A stretch of 46,289 nt of DNA from a virus: the IMG/VR virus record IMGVR_UViG_3300006916_000083, positions 1-46,289 of that record; one strand, written 5' to 3'. A program made the translations under genes and the position numbers. A model generated the notes under the pieces. The model saw only the letters and a list, made by a program, of their open reading frames with translations. It was not told where the DNA came from and did not search any database. Positions 27,984-36,347 of the stretch are shown one piece after another (position 1 is the stretch's first letter; every line of letters starts with the position of its first letter).

Positions 27984-28012
27984 ATTATACCAAAGGCTGC
28001 TCGGGTTGTCAA
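27984..28012 (-). promoter_or_regulatory. Sigma70 promoter embedded in the preceding gene's end
   Basis: On the minus strand TTGACA (28007-28012), 17 bp, TGG-TATAAT (27984-27989), six bases AGAGCC, ATG. The TGA stop of the deaminase gene is inside the TTGACA. Confidence 0.85.
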
Positions 28013-28359
28013 GCAATTTCCATCTCGTCGAAGTTTCCTTCGCCAGCAGAATAGACTACTTTTTCAATACCGTGGCTACGGAGAAACTCCTCGCAGCAAG
28101 GACACGGCTTCGCTAGGTTTCCTCCGTTTCTGTAAACATAGCAAGTACCACCTTTGAGGGGTCGTTTGGACCGAAGAGCAGAGATAAGTGCATCGGTCTC
28201 AGCATGAAGGTTACCAGACCATTGATTACCGTAAGAGGGATGAGTGCGAAACTTGTTATGTCCGCGACCCACAACAACACCTCTAGCGTCTGTAATCACT
28301 GCTCCGAGTTTGTATTTACCAGAACCTTTCCGGCTCTCCCTTTTTGCGAGTCGCATCAT
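28009..28359 (-). CDS. Zinc-dependent cytidine/dCMP-type deaminase
   Basis: This 116-residue protein has an intact zinc deaminase site: NLHAETDALISAL (HAE) with catalytic Glu, and PCPCCEEFL (PCxxC). GAVITDARGVVVGRGHNKF and GIEKVVYSAGEGN fit the fold. The short size and the SYGNQWSGN segment match small phage and bacterial deaminases that act on nucleosides, nucleotides or tRNA; the substrate is not evident. Its end holds the -35 of the next promoter. A tRNA gene lies 21 nt upstream, so it may be co-transcribed with it. Confidence 0.85.
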   Translation of the reverse strand: MMRLAKRESRKGSGKYKLGAVITDARGVVVGRGHNKFRTHPSYGNQWSGNLHAETDALISALRSKRPLKGGTCYVYRNGGNLAKPCPCCEEFLRSHGIEKVVYSAGEGNFDEMEIA

Positions 28360-28380
28360 TGCTATGTGTTCAGGTCTGTT

Positions 28381-28456
28381 TGGTAGGGAGGATGGGTTTC
28401 GAACCCACTATCTGAGAGATATAAGCTCCCTGCATTTACCGATTATGCTACCTCCC
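28381..28456 (-). tRNA. tRNA-Ile (UAU)
   Basis: A 76-nt cloverleaf with acceptor GGGAGGT paired with the segment before the discriminator, anticodon stem GGGAG/CTCTC (one G-U), loop CTTATAT (anticodon TAT), T arm GTGGGTTCGAAACCCA-like and an encoded CCA. It reads the rare AUA codon directly, without needing a lysidine-modified CAU anticodon. Confidence 0.9.
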
Positions 28457-28472
28457 AAGAACAACAGAGTAT

Positions 28473-28560
28473 TGGTGGCTTTGATAGGATTCGAACCTAC
28501 ACTCCCTTCGCGGGAAACGGATTTTGAATCCGTCGCGTCTGCCAATTTCGCCACAAAGCC
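28473..28560 (-). tRNA. tRNA-Leu (CAA)
   Basis: An 88-nt class II tRNA with acceptor GGCTTTG/CAAAGCC, anticodon stem ACGGA/TCCGT, loop TTCAAAA (anticodon CAA), a long variable arm CCCGCGAAGGG and an encoded CCA. It reads UUG. Confidence 0.95.
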
Positions 28561-28569
28561 AGTCCCCAT

Positions 28570-28619
28570 ATTATAGGGCGGGGGCGGGGGATTATACCAC
28601 TAAATGCGTTACCTTACAA
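28570..28619 (-). promoter_or_regulatory. tRNA operon promoters
   Basis: On the minus strand TTGTAA (28614-28619), 17 bp, TGG-TATAAT (28591-28596). A second TATAAT (28570-28575) lies 10 nt before the tRNA-Leu 5' end. Either could drive the tRNAs and the deaminase gene. Confidence 0.65.
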
Positions 28620-31600
28620 CTATGTGTCTCTCAGATTGTTAGAATCCGTGATGATATAGTCGATTGTGGTGTAGTTGTATGCATTGAATGGAGCGGAGGT
28701 CTGAGTAAGCTGAGTTGCCCAGACATCGCATGGTCCATGAAACTGAATCGGCAAATCTAGGGAAAGAAAAAACGGTCCAGTCGCTTTGGCAGTCCACGCG
28801 AGAGAACTTGTTTGGTACGCAGTGGTCCCTTCTCCTGTGTTTCCTGAGACTACAAGTACCGCCGTCTGATTCAGTTTGTCTGTTGCGGCGCTGTTCGCGT
28901 TTGCGGCGGTAATACCAAAGATAGAAAGGGTTTTTCCTGCGGGAACTCCCGAGTTGTGGTTGTATGCTAGGTTATCCCCAGCAGTGCCAGAGAACAAAGG
29001 CATATCGTCTCCTGCGGCTCCGCTAGTATTTACGAACAAAGCCTCTAGAGGAGTATCGCGCTTCAGCGTACCGGGTCGTGAAGCGAAGGTAGAGCCGTAG
29101 GCGCTCCAGGAATACGAGTTCCTTGGAAGCGACGGCAGGAGTGGCAGGGAGGCAGGAGCATCTGGGGGAATAGAGTCCCTCCAGTCTTGCCAGCCGTACC
29201 ACTTATAGTTGCCATCCTGGGGCGATTCTCCGTAATCATCCAGGGTTTCCAGAAGACCCCAAGCCCCCGAGTTCACAGGTTGCCATACGTGAGAGAAGAT
29301 AGACATCATGCCGCTTCCGGTTAAGTCATCCCAGGCATTCATGTACTTCTTATGGAATCCTCTCATGGCGGGGAGTCTGTTAGCGTCTCTGACTACATCC
29401 GAGGTTTGGCTGCCTTGAACAGTTAGGTGCTGTCCACCTTCGTATCCAATGAGGGTAACATCAGTGCTTAGAGCTGCCAGGGCATTTACGTTCTGCTCTA
29501 ATTCACCTCCGCTGTTGAATACAGCAGAACTAAAGTCTACAATCATAGCGTCGTATGCAGCTTGAGCAGTGGTTTCCTCTACGTTATTTCCAACATAAGG
29601 AGCAATGGCGTAATAGTCGGTGTGTTGGACAGCGGTTCCAGAAAGAGAAGTTCCGATGCTAACATCAGTAGTTAGAATATCGTTTACTCTAGCGGAGTTA
29701 GCCGATTGACCAGCGATTACCTTCTTAACCCTATGAGGAGCTTCCGAGAATATTGTATCAAATATAGCAAACACTTCGCAAGACCTAGTAGCGTAGGCTT
29801 GGAGCCAAGCAGTTCCACCAGCAGGAATGCCATATTGCGGTACTAACACATCAGCTAGGTAGTTGTCAGCGGTAAATAGGGGGTTCCAAGTTTCATTACT
29901 GTACTCAATGAATACTCGTAGGTCGCTTCTTAGATTGCCTATGAAAAGGGTAGCTAGACTTGATACGTAATTATCGTCGGCTCTTTGAGGTACGTTAATC
30001 CATGCGTCTGCGCTAACTTGATTGCACATCTCAATTACCCACTCCCAAGGTACTCCCTTTCTTCTTCTCGTAGTAGGAGAGTAGTCGGGGTCATATAGGA
30101 AAGTGTTAACATTACTGTCAGAAGTCAGAGAGCGTTGCTCCCAAGAGGAGACGGTGTTGTTGTTGGTCTGAGTGAAACTCATGAACCTTAGAACTTCAAT
30201 CCCTTCGAGTGTATCCAACCACTTCTGTCTAAACGGTTGCGACACATTGTAGGTTCCCTCATCTGATGCAGCTAATACCTGACAACCACTTACGTAGTTA
30301 AGGGCGGTCATATTTGCGGCGGTAGGTCTGATTCTAAAGTAAAGGTCGTTAGTACCGTTCCAGGTAAACTCAATTCTCTTATTAGCGTTACTGATTTCAG
30401 TACCACCAACAATGAAGATTTGACTAGCTAAGTCTCCACCAAGCGCACCTCCTGAATATGTTAAAACATAGTTTCCAGAAGCATATGAACCTGTTCCTTC
30501 TGTTCTTAGAACATAGTTTAGAATCTGGTCTGTTGTACAGCTTTGTTGCCACCCTGCCGAATCGAAATCCTCAAGGGAGCTAACATGGAATGGACCGCCA
30601 GAGGCATAGGAAATGCTGGGCTGTCTCGATGCCAGAAACATGTCAATGAACGGTTGACCTTCTGAGAAGTCTGTGACTTGGTTAATGTTCAAAGAAATCC
30701 TAGCACCATAGTTAGTTGGAAGCTCAATAAAGGTAATGCTAGGAGCAGTAAGCTCTACGGGTCCAGCCGTCTCCTGGTTAGCTACAACAGTTAGCGTTGC
30801 TGTACCAACCGCGTCGGAAGACATAGTTAAGACCGCAACACCATCACTATTAGTAACAGCAGATGCGATGATGAAGTTACCTAAATCAGTCGAACCCTCA
30901 ACAGTTACGCCGCCAACATTAATTCCATTAGTGTCAACTACGGTAACAGTGATTGATACAGTCTCTTGAGTGCTAGCGGGGATGTAGTTGGTTCTACTGG
31001 CTGTTACAGTGGAAGCCAAGGCATCGATTTTGTCAGCGTTTCCGCCAGCAACACCAGCAAAGTCGATGAACTGAATGTACGATGCCTCTACAGAACCTTC
31101 AGGGTCCGCTCCTAATGTGCTTCTAATTCTCTTTGCTTCAACCGTTGTTAGAGAAGTGGGGATTACAGTTACAAGATGGACGGGCCAAGACTTAGAGTTT
31201 ACAAGGTTGTCACCAACCAGAACGTTCTTAATATTAAAGCTTCTGGCTCCAGCTACAACGGTAACATTTCCATTGGAGGTATATGTTTCATCGACTACAG
31301 TTGAGATGGCAGCCGTAGCAGATAAAGTCCCTCTAGGAAGAAGGTCTTCGTACTCAAATGAAGCTACTCTTTGATTAGAGTTGGTTACAACGTACACCTT
31401 ACCACTAATCTCTAGACCAGCCCAATACGCGGTGGTAGCAATCTTAGACTCGGTGGCAGAATCACTCCCCCCGCTTGGACCTAGGACTACAGGGCGGTCT
31501 ACATGAGTCCAACCAGCGTCGTTAGCTCCTTCGCCCCAAAATCTAGCATAGACAAAGGTGTTCTTTCTGGATACAGGAGTGATATCAACCGTATCCCAAG

Positions 31601-32294
31601 AAGGGTATGCGGCGGTAGATGCTACATCAAGGTCTACTCTCTGAACACTGTAATTGGAGTTGTACTCTACAATATATTCAGTGTCATTCTGTTGAGCGGT
31701 GGTAGCGATGCCGTTACTTCTAATACGGTTTCTTTGGAGGTCTAGTTTGGGAGTCGCTCCGTCCAAGTATGGGAAAACTCTCGTACCCCAGCCTACAGCA
31801 CGGTCCCTAAAGTCAGACCCTGCTGGAATAGTTGTACCTCCATGATAAGGTACGACTTTATCAATATCCGTCCATGCTGCAACCGCAGTAGAGCTTACGG
31901 CGGATACGGAAGCCCCCCAGGAAATATTCTTAACATCAAGAAGGGTGAAGCCATCGGCATCAGCCGCATCAGTACACTCAATAACTTCAATAACGCCTGT
32001 CCAATCGCCCTCAGAAACCTCCCTGGTCAGGATAATCTCATCAGAACCCACAGTTGTCCCCAAATCCCCGGTTCCAAAAGGGTCAGAGGTCACTCTGGCT
32101 AGGTGGGCGGAGGGTTTCCAGCCACCAGTATCGTTATCAGTAAAGGGAGAGTGTCCCCCGTTGGTGATGTTTACATAATAGTTGGGAAGTAGGGCTTGGG
32201 AGGAACCACTAGCATCGACCAACTTTAGCGTGTACGTTAAGCCAGTAAATTCTCCTGCCGGAATCTCATAAATTGTACTTCGAATCGGGACCAT
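28620..32294 (-). CDS. Large tail-fibre-like protein with Ig-like and glycoside-hydrolase-like domains
   Basis: This 1224-residue protein is the longest in the window and almost certainly a receptor-binding or depolymerase fibre. Beta-rich repeats fill residues 1-430. An Ig-like (invasin/Big_1 type) domain, with VSITVTVVDTNGINVGGVTV and NSDGVAVLTMSSDAVGTATL, lies at about 440-515. A region with FIEYSNETWNPLF (Asn-Glu, the acid/base pair in clan A glycosidases), WEWVIEMCNQVSADAWINVP and GLLETLDDYGES resembles GH5-type enzymes. The last 160 residues are duplicated in the next gene upstream. It would bind and cut a host surface glycan. Confidence 0.75.
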   Translation of the reverse strand: MVPIRSTIYEIPAGEFTGLTYTLKLVDASGSSQALLPNYYVNITNGGHSPFTDNDTGGWKPSAHLARVTSDPFGTGDLGTTVGSDEIILTREVSEGDWTGVIEVIECTDAADADGFTLLDVKNISWGASVSAVSSTAVAAWTDIDKVVPYHGGTTIPAGSDFRDRAVGWGTRVFPYLDGATPKLDLQRNRIRSNGIATTAQQNDTEYIVEYNSNYSVQRVDLDVASTAAYPSWDTVDITPVSRKNTFVYARFWGEGANDAGWTHVDRPVVLGPSGGSDSATESKIATTAYWAGLEISGKVYVVTNSNQRVASFEYEDLLPRGTLSATAAISTVVDETYTSNGNVTVVAGARSFNIKNVLVGDNLVNSKSWPVHLVTVIPTSLTTVEAKRIRSTLGADPEGSVEASYIQFIDFAGVAGGNADKIDALASTVTASRTNYIPASTQETVSITVTVVDTNGINVGGVTVEGSTDLGNFIIASAVTNSDGVAVLTMSSDAVGTATLTVVANQETAGPVELTAPSITFIELPTNYGARISLNINQVTDFSEGQPFIDMFLASRQPSISYASGGPFHVSSLEDFDSAGWQQSCTTDQILNYVLRTEGTGSYASGNYVLTYSGGALGGDLASQIFIVGGTEISNANKRIEFTWNGTNDLYFRIRPTAANMTALNYVSGCQVLAASDEGTYNVSQPFRQKWLDTLEGIEVLRFMSFTQTNNNTVSSWEQRSLTSDSNVNTFLYDPDYSPTTRRRKGVPWEWVIEMCNQVSADAWINVPQRADDNYVSSLATLFIGNLRSDLRVFIEYSNETWNPLFTADNYLADVLVPQYGIPAGGTAWLQAYATRSCEVFAIFDTIFSEAPHRVKKVIAGQSANSARVNDILTTDVSIGTSLSGTAVQHTDYYAIAPYVGNNVEETTAQAAYDAMIVDFSSAVFNSGGELEQNVNALAALSTDVTLIGYEGGQHLTVQGSQTSDVVRDANRLPAMRGFHKKYMNAWDDLTGSGMMSIFSHVWQPVNSGAWGLLETLDDYGESPQDGNYKWYGWQDWRDSIPPDAPASLPLLPSLPRNSYSWSAYGSTFASRPGTLKRDTPLEALFVNTSGAAGDDMPLFSGTAGDNLAYNHNSGVPAGKTLSIFGITAANANSAATDKLNQTAVLVVSGNTGEGTTAYQTSSLAWTAKATGPFFLSLDLPIQFHGPCDVWATQLTQTSAPFNAYNYTTIDYIITDSNNLRDT
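28623..29100 (-). repeat. C-terminal fibre domain, copy 1 of the duplication
   Basis: The final 160 codons of the large fibre gene (GSTFASRPGTLKRDTPLEAL onward) are close to identical to 32325-32805, with the same NNLRDT end. Most differences are third-base or conservative. Confidence 0.85.
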
Positions 32295-32321
32295 GCTTCT
32301 GCTTGTCTAGGTTTTCCAGGA

Positions 32322-32837
32322 CTATAATGTGTCCCTCAGATTGTTAGAATCCGTGATGACATAGTTGAGTGTGGTGTAGTTGTATGCATTGAATGGAGCG
32401 GAGGTCTGAGTGAGTTGGGTTGCCCAAACATCACACGGTCCATCAAACTGAATCGGCAAATCTAGAGAAAGAAAAAACGGTCCAGTCGCTTTAGCACTCC
32501 ATGACAAAGAACTCGTTTGGTACGCAGTGGTTCCCGCTCCTGTGTTCCCTGAGACTACAAACACCGCCGTTTGATTGGCTTTGTTCGTGCTTGCGCTGTT
32601 CGCGTTTGCGGCGGTAATACCAAAGATAGAAAGGGTTTTTCCTTCGGGAATTCCTCCTTGGTGGTTGTATACAGGATTATCTCCAGCAGTACCAGAGAAC
32701 AAAGGCATATCGGCTCCCGCAGCGCCGCTAGTATTTATAAACAAAGCCTCTAAAGGAGTATCGCGCTTCAGCGCACCGGGTCGTGAAGCGAAGGTGGAGC
32801 CAAAGGAGCTAGAAGAATATGGGTCCACTGGAGCCAT
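32322..32837 (-). CDS. Stand-alone copy of the fibre C-terminal domain
   Basis: This 171-residue protein consists almost only of the domain found at the end of the 1224-residue fibre (GSTFASRPGALKRDTPLEAL, then PLFSGTAGDNPVYNHQGGIP and NAYNYTTLNYVITDSNNLRD). It may form its own trimer or cap, be an attachment tip that exchanges with the fibre, or be a remnant of duplication. Its start overlaps the stop of the 32.8 kb virion gene, so it is translated in the same operon. Confidence 0.8.
   Translation of the reverse strand: MAPVDPYSSSSFGSTFASRPGALKRDTPLEALFINTSGAAGADMPLFSGTAGDNPVYNHQGGIPEGKTLSIFGITAANANSASTNKANQTAVFVVSGNTGAGTTAYQTSSLSWSAKATGPFFLSLDLPIQFDGPCDVWATQLTQTSAPFNAYNYTTLNYVITDSNNLRDTL
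32325..32805 (-). repeat. C-terminal fibre domain, copy 2 of the duplication
   Basis: The same domain as 28623-29100, in the same direction, 3.2 kb apart. Recombination between the copies would delete most of the large fibre gene. Confidence 0.85.
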
Positions 32838-33277
32838 TAATATGGAACCTCCTCTGTCGCCACAGTATAATACAGGGTGATGATACTAGTATTGCTGTCA
32901 AACGAATGGTTCGTTTTTGCCCTGTATATCAGTTTTGAATTTTCTGTGATTTTGACGGGAGCATCCCAAGCAATCATGAAGGGTCCAGCGTTGGTTGCGG
33001 CAGCACCGTAATATTCTTTTCCGTCTTCATCCTCAATAATCCCAGCACACCCAGCGGCACCAATAGTAGCAAAAGTGGTAACAAGAGAAAAACCCCAAAC
33101 ATAAACAGTCCCTGATGCCTGTGTGGACGACGGGGACAAGGTGATATCTCTAGTAGCATTTATTCCTAGGTCAGAAATATCAACCGCAGAGGACTGTAAT
33201 GATTGCCACTCCCTCTGAAATGCGGGGGACGATGTTCGGGCAAACCCTAGTGGGAGTGAAAACGCGGAACGGCTCAT
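32837..33277 (-). CDS. Virion protein, paralogue of the 13.1 kb gene
   Basis: This 146-residue beta-rich protein begins MSRSAFSLPLGFARTSSPAF and ends IITLYYTVATEEVPY. It shares the SPAFQREW and YY motifs and the length of the 13086-13553 protein. It is probably a small head or fibre-associated protein. TATAAATA lies 14 nt upstream of its ATG and TATATA 5 nt upstream, so it may head a late operon with the two fibre genes. Confidence 0.65.
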   Translation of the reverse strand: MSRSAFSLPLGFARTSSPAFQREWQSLQSSAVDISDLGINATRDITLSPSSTQASGTVYVWGFSLVTTFATIGAAGCAGIIEDEDGKEYYGAAATNAGPFMIAWDAPVKITENSKLIYRAKTNHSFDSNTSIITLYYTVATEEVPY

Positions 33278-33291
33278 AAAGATATATAGGC

Positions 33292-33299
33292 TATTTATA
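33292..33299 (-). promoter_or_regulatory. T4-late-type promoter TATAAATA
   Basis: An exact TATAAATA on the minus strand, followed by a leader of 14 nt before the ATG at 33277. It overlaps the gap after rmlD and heads the fibre operon. Confidence 0.6.
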
Positions 33300-34022
33300 C
33301 TACTCGTCCAGCATCATCGAACAATCTTTAGGGTAGATGTAGGGAAGGTCCACATCATCAGGGCTTACAGCTTCTACTTCTGGATATTGCGACATTGCCA
33401 GACTGAGAAGTGTTTTAGGTTCTGTACCTAGATTGATAATACCTACTTTCTCCTTCACAATTGCCTCGGCAATCTTTTTGGCAATAACATCCACCCAGTC
33501 GGCGTTCGTTAGAACAGGGTGGAATACTTTCGTAAATGTATTTTCGCTCCAGGTATCTCGGGACTTCAGCGAAGTTCTAATAATAAGGTCAGACTTTTTA
33601 TCACAGTACGACTCGCCCAGGAATTTCGTCAAGCCGTAGTTATTTTGCGGGTCAGCATCTTCGATTCGATACGGACCTTTGGTTCCTGGATAAACATAGT
33701 CGGTGGAGATATAAACCACCTTACTACCAAACTCGTGTGCTGTTTGGCACACAAGCTGGCTTCCTTGCATATTTACTCTCACAGCCTCCCACTTCCCGGT
33801 GTGCGTTTCGGCTCCTGCAACATCCGTATAGGCGGCTAGGTTAAGCACAATATCAGGTCGGTTCTGCGAGATAACATCCCACACACCTTTGGAAACAGCG
33901 ACATCAACTTCCGAGTGAGAGGGACAGATTACATTTGCTCCCGCATTCTTGAGCAAAGGAACGAGGTCCGAGCCTAGACGACCCGAACCTCCGAACACCA
34001 CGATTGTTTTGTTTTCCAGCAT
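33300..34022 (-). CDS. rmlD: dTDP-4-dehydrorhamnose reductase-like (RmlD)
   Basis: This 240-residue SDR protein has an N-terminal nucleotide motif VVFGGSGRLGSDLVPLL (8-24), NLAAYTDVAGAE, STDYVYPGTKGPY and NNYGLTKFLGE with the catalytic YxxxK. It reduces the 4-keto group of dTDP-6-deoxy-lyxo-4-hexulose to dTDP-L-rhamnose. It is shorter than bacterial RmlD (about 290). It ends the rml operon and starts 1 nt after rmlB. Confidence 0.85.
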   Translation of the reverse strand: MLENKTIVVFGGSGRLGSDLVPLLKNAGANVICPSHSEVDVAVSKGVWDVISQNRPDIVLNLAAYTDVAGAETHTGKWEAVRVNMQGSQLVCQTAHEFGSKVVYISTDYVYPGTKGPYRIEDADPQNNYGLTKFLGESYCDKKSDLIIRTSLKSRDTWSENTFTKVFHPVLTNADWVDVIAKKIAEAIVKEKVGIINLGTEPKTLLSLAMSQYPEVEAVSPDDVDLPYIYPKDCSMMLDE

Positions 34023-34023
34023 A

Positions 34024-34995
34024 CTAATTAGATAGTTCAGACTCTAGAAACTCCAGCAGGTCTTGGTAGTAAGCATCCACCACAGGAAGAAACTGTCGTA
34101 GCTTCGTGCAGTCAATGGTGTAGCGTTTGTCGTGTCCCAGACGGTCTGTTACATACTCAAACTTGATAGCCTTACCTAGTCTCTGTTCTAGGCTACGAAT
34201 AATGCTTATGTTTGTGTAGGCTTGGGGAGAACCGATGTTGAACACTTCATCACGGGGAGCGGTCATCATCAGTTTGTAAACAGTCTCGGCGTGTTCGTCG
34301 GAAGAAATCCACTCCCGTGTCTGGGAGCCGTCTCCATAAACCGGAATAGCCTTATCCTCTTTGATACACTTGACCATCTTAGGCAAGAGCTTCTCCTCAT
34401 CCTGACCTGGACCGTAGTTGTTGCAGCACCTCGTGATGAGGTACGGAAGTTTGTAGGTTCTTCCCCAGGCTTGCACTAGGAGGTCTGCGGAGGCTTTTGA
34501 CGCAGAGTAGTAGGAACTAGCCCTAAGATTGAAACTCTCGTCAGCGCCGCTCTCTGTGCCTCTCAGGTCATCCATATCTCCATACACCTCGTCAGTGCCA
34601 ATCTGAACGAAGCGGCGCAGCTTTGGGCTGTGCTTCCGACAAATTTCTAGAAGATTGAATACGCCTTGCACATTGGTTTTCATGAAAGGAGAACCGTCTG
34701 AGATAGAGTTATCTACATGAGTCTCAGCAGCAAAGTTGACGACATGGGAAGCACTTCCGAAAAGACCCCCGATTTTCTCGTTCAGGTCTGGGTCAGCAAT
34801 ATCTTCAACGAAATGTTGGATTCTGCCTTCATGTTTTTCGGGGTCGAACCAGCTTGAAATGCGGTTCGTATCCGCAGCGTATGTTTTCTTGTCAATGAGA
34901 ATTACATCGTTGTCGGTATTCTCGATAACATACTTTACAAATCGTGAGCCGATAAACCCGTACCCGCCTGTTACAATAATATTTGATTTGCTCAT
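34024..34995 (-). CDS. rmlB: dTDP-glucose 4,6-dehydratase (RmlB)
   Basis: This 323-residue extended SDR enzyme has VTGGYGFIGSRFV (8-20), NFAAETHVDNSI, IGTDEVYGDM with the catalytic Thr-Asp-Glu, and YYSASKASADLLV with YxxxK. Further motifs are TRCCNNYGPGQ and REWISSDEHAETV. It dehydrates dTDP-glucose to the 4-keto-6-deoxy sugar. All catalytic residues are present. It overlaps rmlC by 1 nt. Confidence 0.93.
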   Translation of the reverse strand: MSKSNIIVTGGYGFIGSRFVKYVIENTDNDVILIDKKTYAADTNRISSWFDPEKHEGRIQHFVEDIADPDLNEKIGGLFGSASHVVNFAAETHVDNSISDGSPFMKTNVQGVFNLLEICRKHSPKLRRFVQIGTDEVYGDMDDLRGTESGADESFNLRASSYYSASKASADLLVQAWGRTYKLPYLITRCCNNYGPGQDEEKLLPKMVKCIKEDKAIPVYGDGSQTREWISSDEHAETVYKLMMTAPRDEVFNIGSPQAYTNISIIRSLEQRLGKAIKFEYVTDRLGHDKRYTIDCTKLRQFLPVVDAYYQDLLEFLESELSN

Positions 34996-35423
34996 TACTT
35001 ATTCTTTGGCAACCACCAATCCCGTCCTACGAATGAATGGTGTGGCGTTCTCTCCTCGTCGGGGAAATCCTTGTCGTACTTATTGGTTACGAGATATAAC
35101 AGCCCTACAGGTTCAGTTCCTACAGCCGTTAGTCCGTGCCACTCTCCAGCTTCGATATGTACCACGGCTGGATTGTGTTCTCCAATGAAAAACTTTTGGG
35201 CGTGTGTGCCGTCGTTACATACAACACCTACTTGTGCCATGCCATTCAACACACAAAAGTAATCGTCTTGGTTCTGGTGTCTGTGCCATGCTTTGACGAT
35301 ACCAGGATAAAGAATACTGTAGTTGATTTGGCAGTTAGGGGTAAGGTCGCAAAGCTCGTAAATGTCGTTGAGGCTCCAACCTCGGCAATCTGCGAACTTA
35401 GGTAGTTGGTGGATTTTTGCCAT
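34995..35423 (-). CDS. rmlC: dTDP-4-dehydrorhamnose 3,5-epimerase-like cupin (RmlC)
   Basis: This 142-residue cupin has WHRHQNQDDYFCVLNG, with the conserved His and Arg pair, AVVHIEAGEWHGLTAVGT and NKYDKDFPDEER, where the PDE-R end is an RmlC signature. It epimerises the 4-keto sugar at C3 and C5. It is shorter than typical RmlC (about 180), as in the short WxcM/FdtA-like sugar isomerases, so a 3,4-ketoisomerase is possible. The neighbours make RmlC more likely. It overlaps rmlB. Confidence 0.8.
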   Translation of the reverse strand: MAKIHQLPKFADCRGWSLNDIYELCDLTPNCQINYSILYPGIVKAWHRHQNQDDYFCVLNGMAQVGVVCNDGTHAQKFFIGEHNPAVVHIEAGEWHGLTAVGTEPVGLLYLVTNKYDKDFPDEERTPHHSFVGRDWWLPKNK

Positions 35424-35518
35424 TTGAAGTTTGTGGGGAGGGTTTGTGTTTCAGGAAAAAGGTCTGTTGTCGTCTTCTATGTATAGTGATGGGGTGGCGG
35501 CTCGCGGGAATGCGTCGT

Positions 35519-36265
35519 CTAAACATTTTTATCTTCGTAGAACTTGTGAGATGCTCGTGCCAAAGAATCAAAGGTTCCACAATCAATCCAGGTTCCTTGA
35601 ATCTTATGGGCTTCTAAGCGACCTTCGTTTAGGTACGCTCTGTTGAGGTCAGTAACCTCTAGCTCTCCTCTAGAAGAAGGCTTTAGTTGGCGAATCTTAT
35701 CGAACACGGTGTTGTCGTACATATAAAGACCTATTACAGCGTCATGGGAGGGAGGGGTGACAGGCTTTTCGATGATATCGACTATCGAACCTTCTGAGTC
35801 ATACTCCACCACACCGAATCTTTCAGGGTCTGGAACTTCCTTGGTAAAGATGTGACAACCTCCGTCAACACGAAAAGCGTCCACAGCCCCGCGAATATCA
35901 TCAGCAATAATATTATCCCCAAGAATAACCACGCACTTGTCGTCGCCAACAAAAGATTCTGCCATAGAGAGTGCAGCCGCAATCCCACCTTCGCCTTCTT
36001 GATAACCATAGTTTATATTTAGTAGACCAAAGTCTTCGCCGTTTCGGAGAACCCGAATAAAGTCTCCAGCGTGATTTCCTCCCGTAACGACCATCACTTC
36101 GTCAACCCCTGCATCCACAAGTGTTTGGAGAGGGTAATACACCATCGGTCTATCATAAACAGGCAGCAGGTGTTTGTTTGTTGCGTATGTAACCGGATGT
36201 AAGCGTGAACCTTTTCCTCCAGCTAGGATTACGCCCTTGATTTTGTTTTCCTTTTTGTCGCTCAT
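35519..36265 (-). CDS. rmlA: Glucose-1-phosphate thymidylyltransferase (RmlA)
   Basis: This 248-residue nucleotidyltransferase starts the rml operon and makes dTDP-glucose from dTTP and glucose-1-phosphate. It has VILAGGKGSRLHPVTYATNK (13-32), VVILGDNIIADD with metal-binding Asp, FGVVEYDSEG, EKPVTPPSH and TWIDCGTFDSLA. It is of the short type that lacks the C-terminal extension. A -10 TATAAT lies 11 nt before the ATG, right after a terminator. A 95-nt gap separates it from rmlC. Confidence 0.92.
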   Translation of the reverse strand: MSDKKENKIKGVILAGGKGSRLHPVTYATNKHLLPVYDRPMVYYPLQTLVDAGVDEVMVVTGGNHAGDFIRVLRNGEDFGLLNINYGYQEGEGGIAAALSMAESFVGDDKCVVILGDNIIADDIRGAVDAFRVDGGCHIFTKEVPDPERFGVVEYDSEGSIVDIIEKPVTPPSHDAVIGLYMYDNTVFDKIRQLKPSSRGELEVTDLNRAYLNEGRLEAHKIQGTWIDCGTFDSLARASHKFYEDKNV

Positions 36266-36276
36266 GGCTTGCTTTC

Positions 36277-36282
36277 ATTATA
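36277..36282 (-). promoter_or_regulatory. -10 box of rmlA
   Basis: TATAAT on the minus strand, 11 nt before the ATG. No consensus -35; the terminator of the preceding gene fills that place. Confidence 0.55.
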
Positions 36283-36288
36283 GCCAAA

Positions 36289-36323
36289 CAAAAAAAATAG
36301 CGCGAGAAAAATTCCCGCGCTAT
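36289..36323 (-). terminator. Rho-independent terminator
   Basis: ATAGCGCGGGAA and TTCTCGCGCTAT (minus strand) form a 12-bp stem with a G-U pair and a 3-nt loop, followed by eight T. It ends the 87-residue gene before rmlA. Confidence 0.88.
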
Positions 36324-36347
36324 AAAGGTAAAACTAAAACTTGTTCG

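Noticed and set aside
28009-28016. Extended N-terminus of the glycosylase-like gene beginning at 28016
   Set aside because: That start would lie upstream of the promoter; MNIF at 27977 fits the family start.
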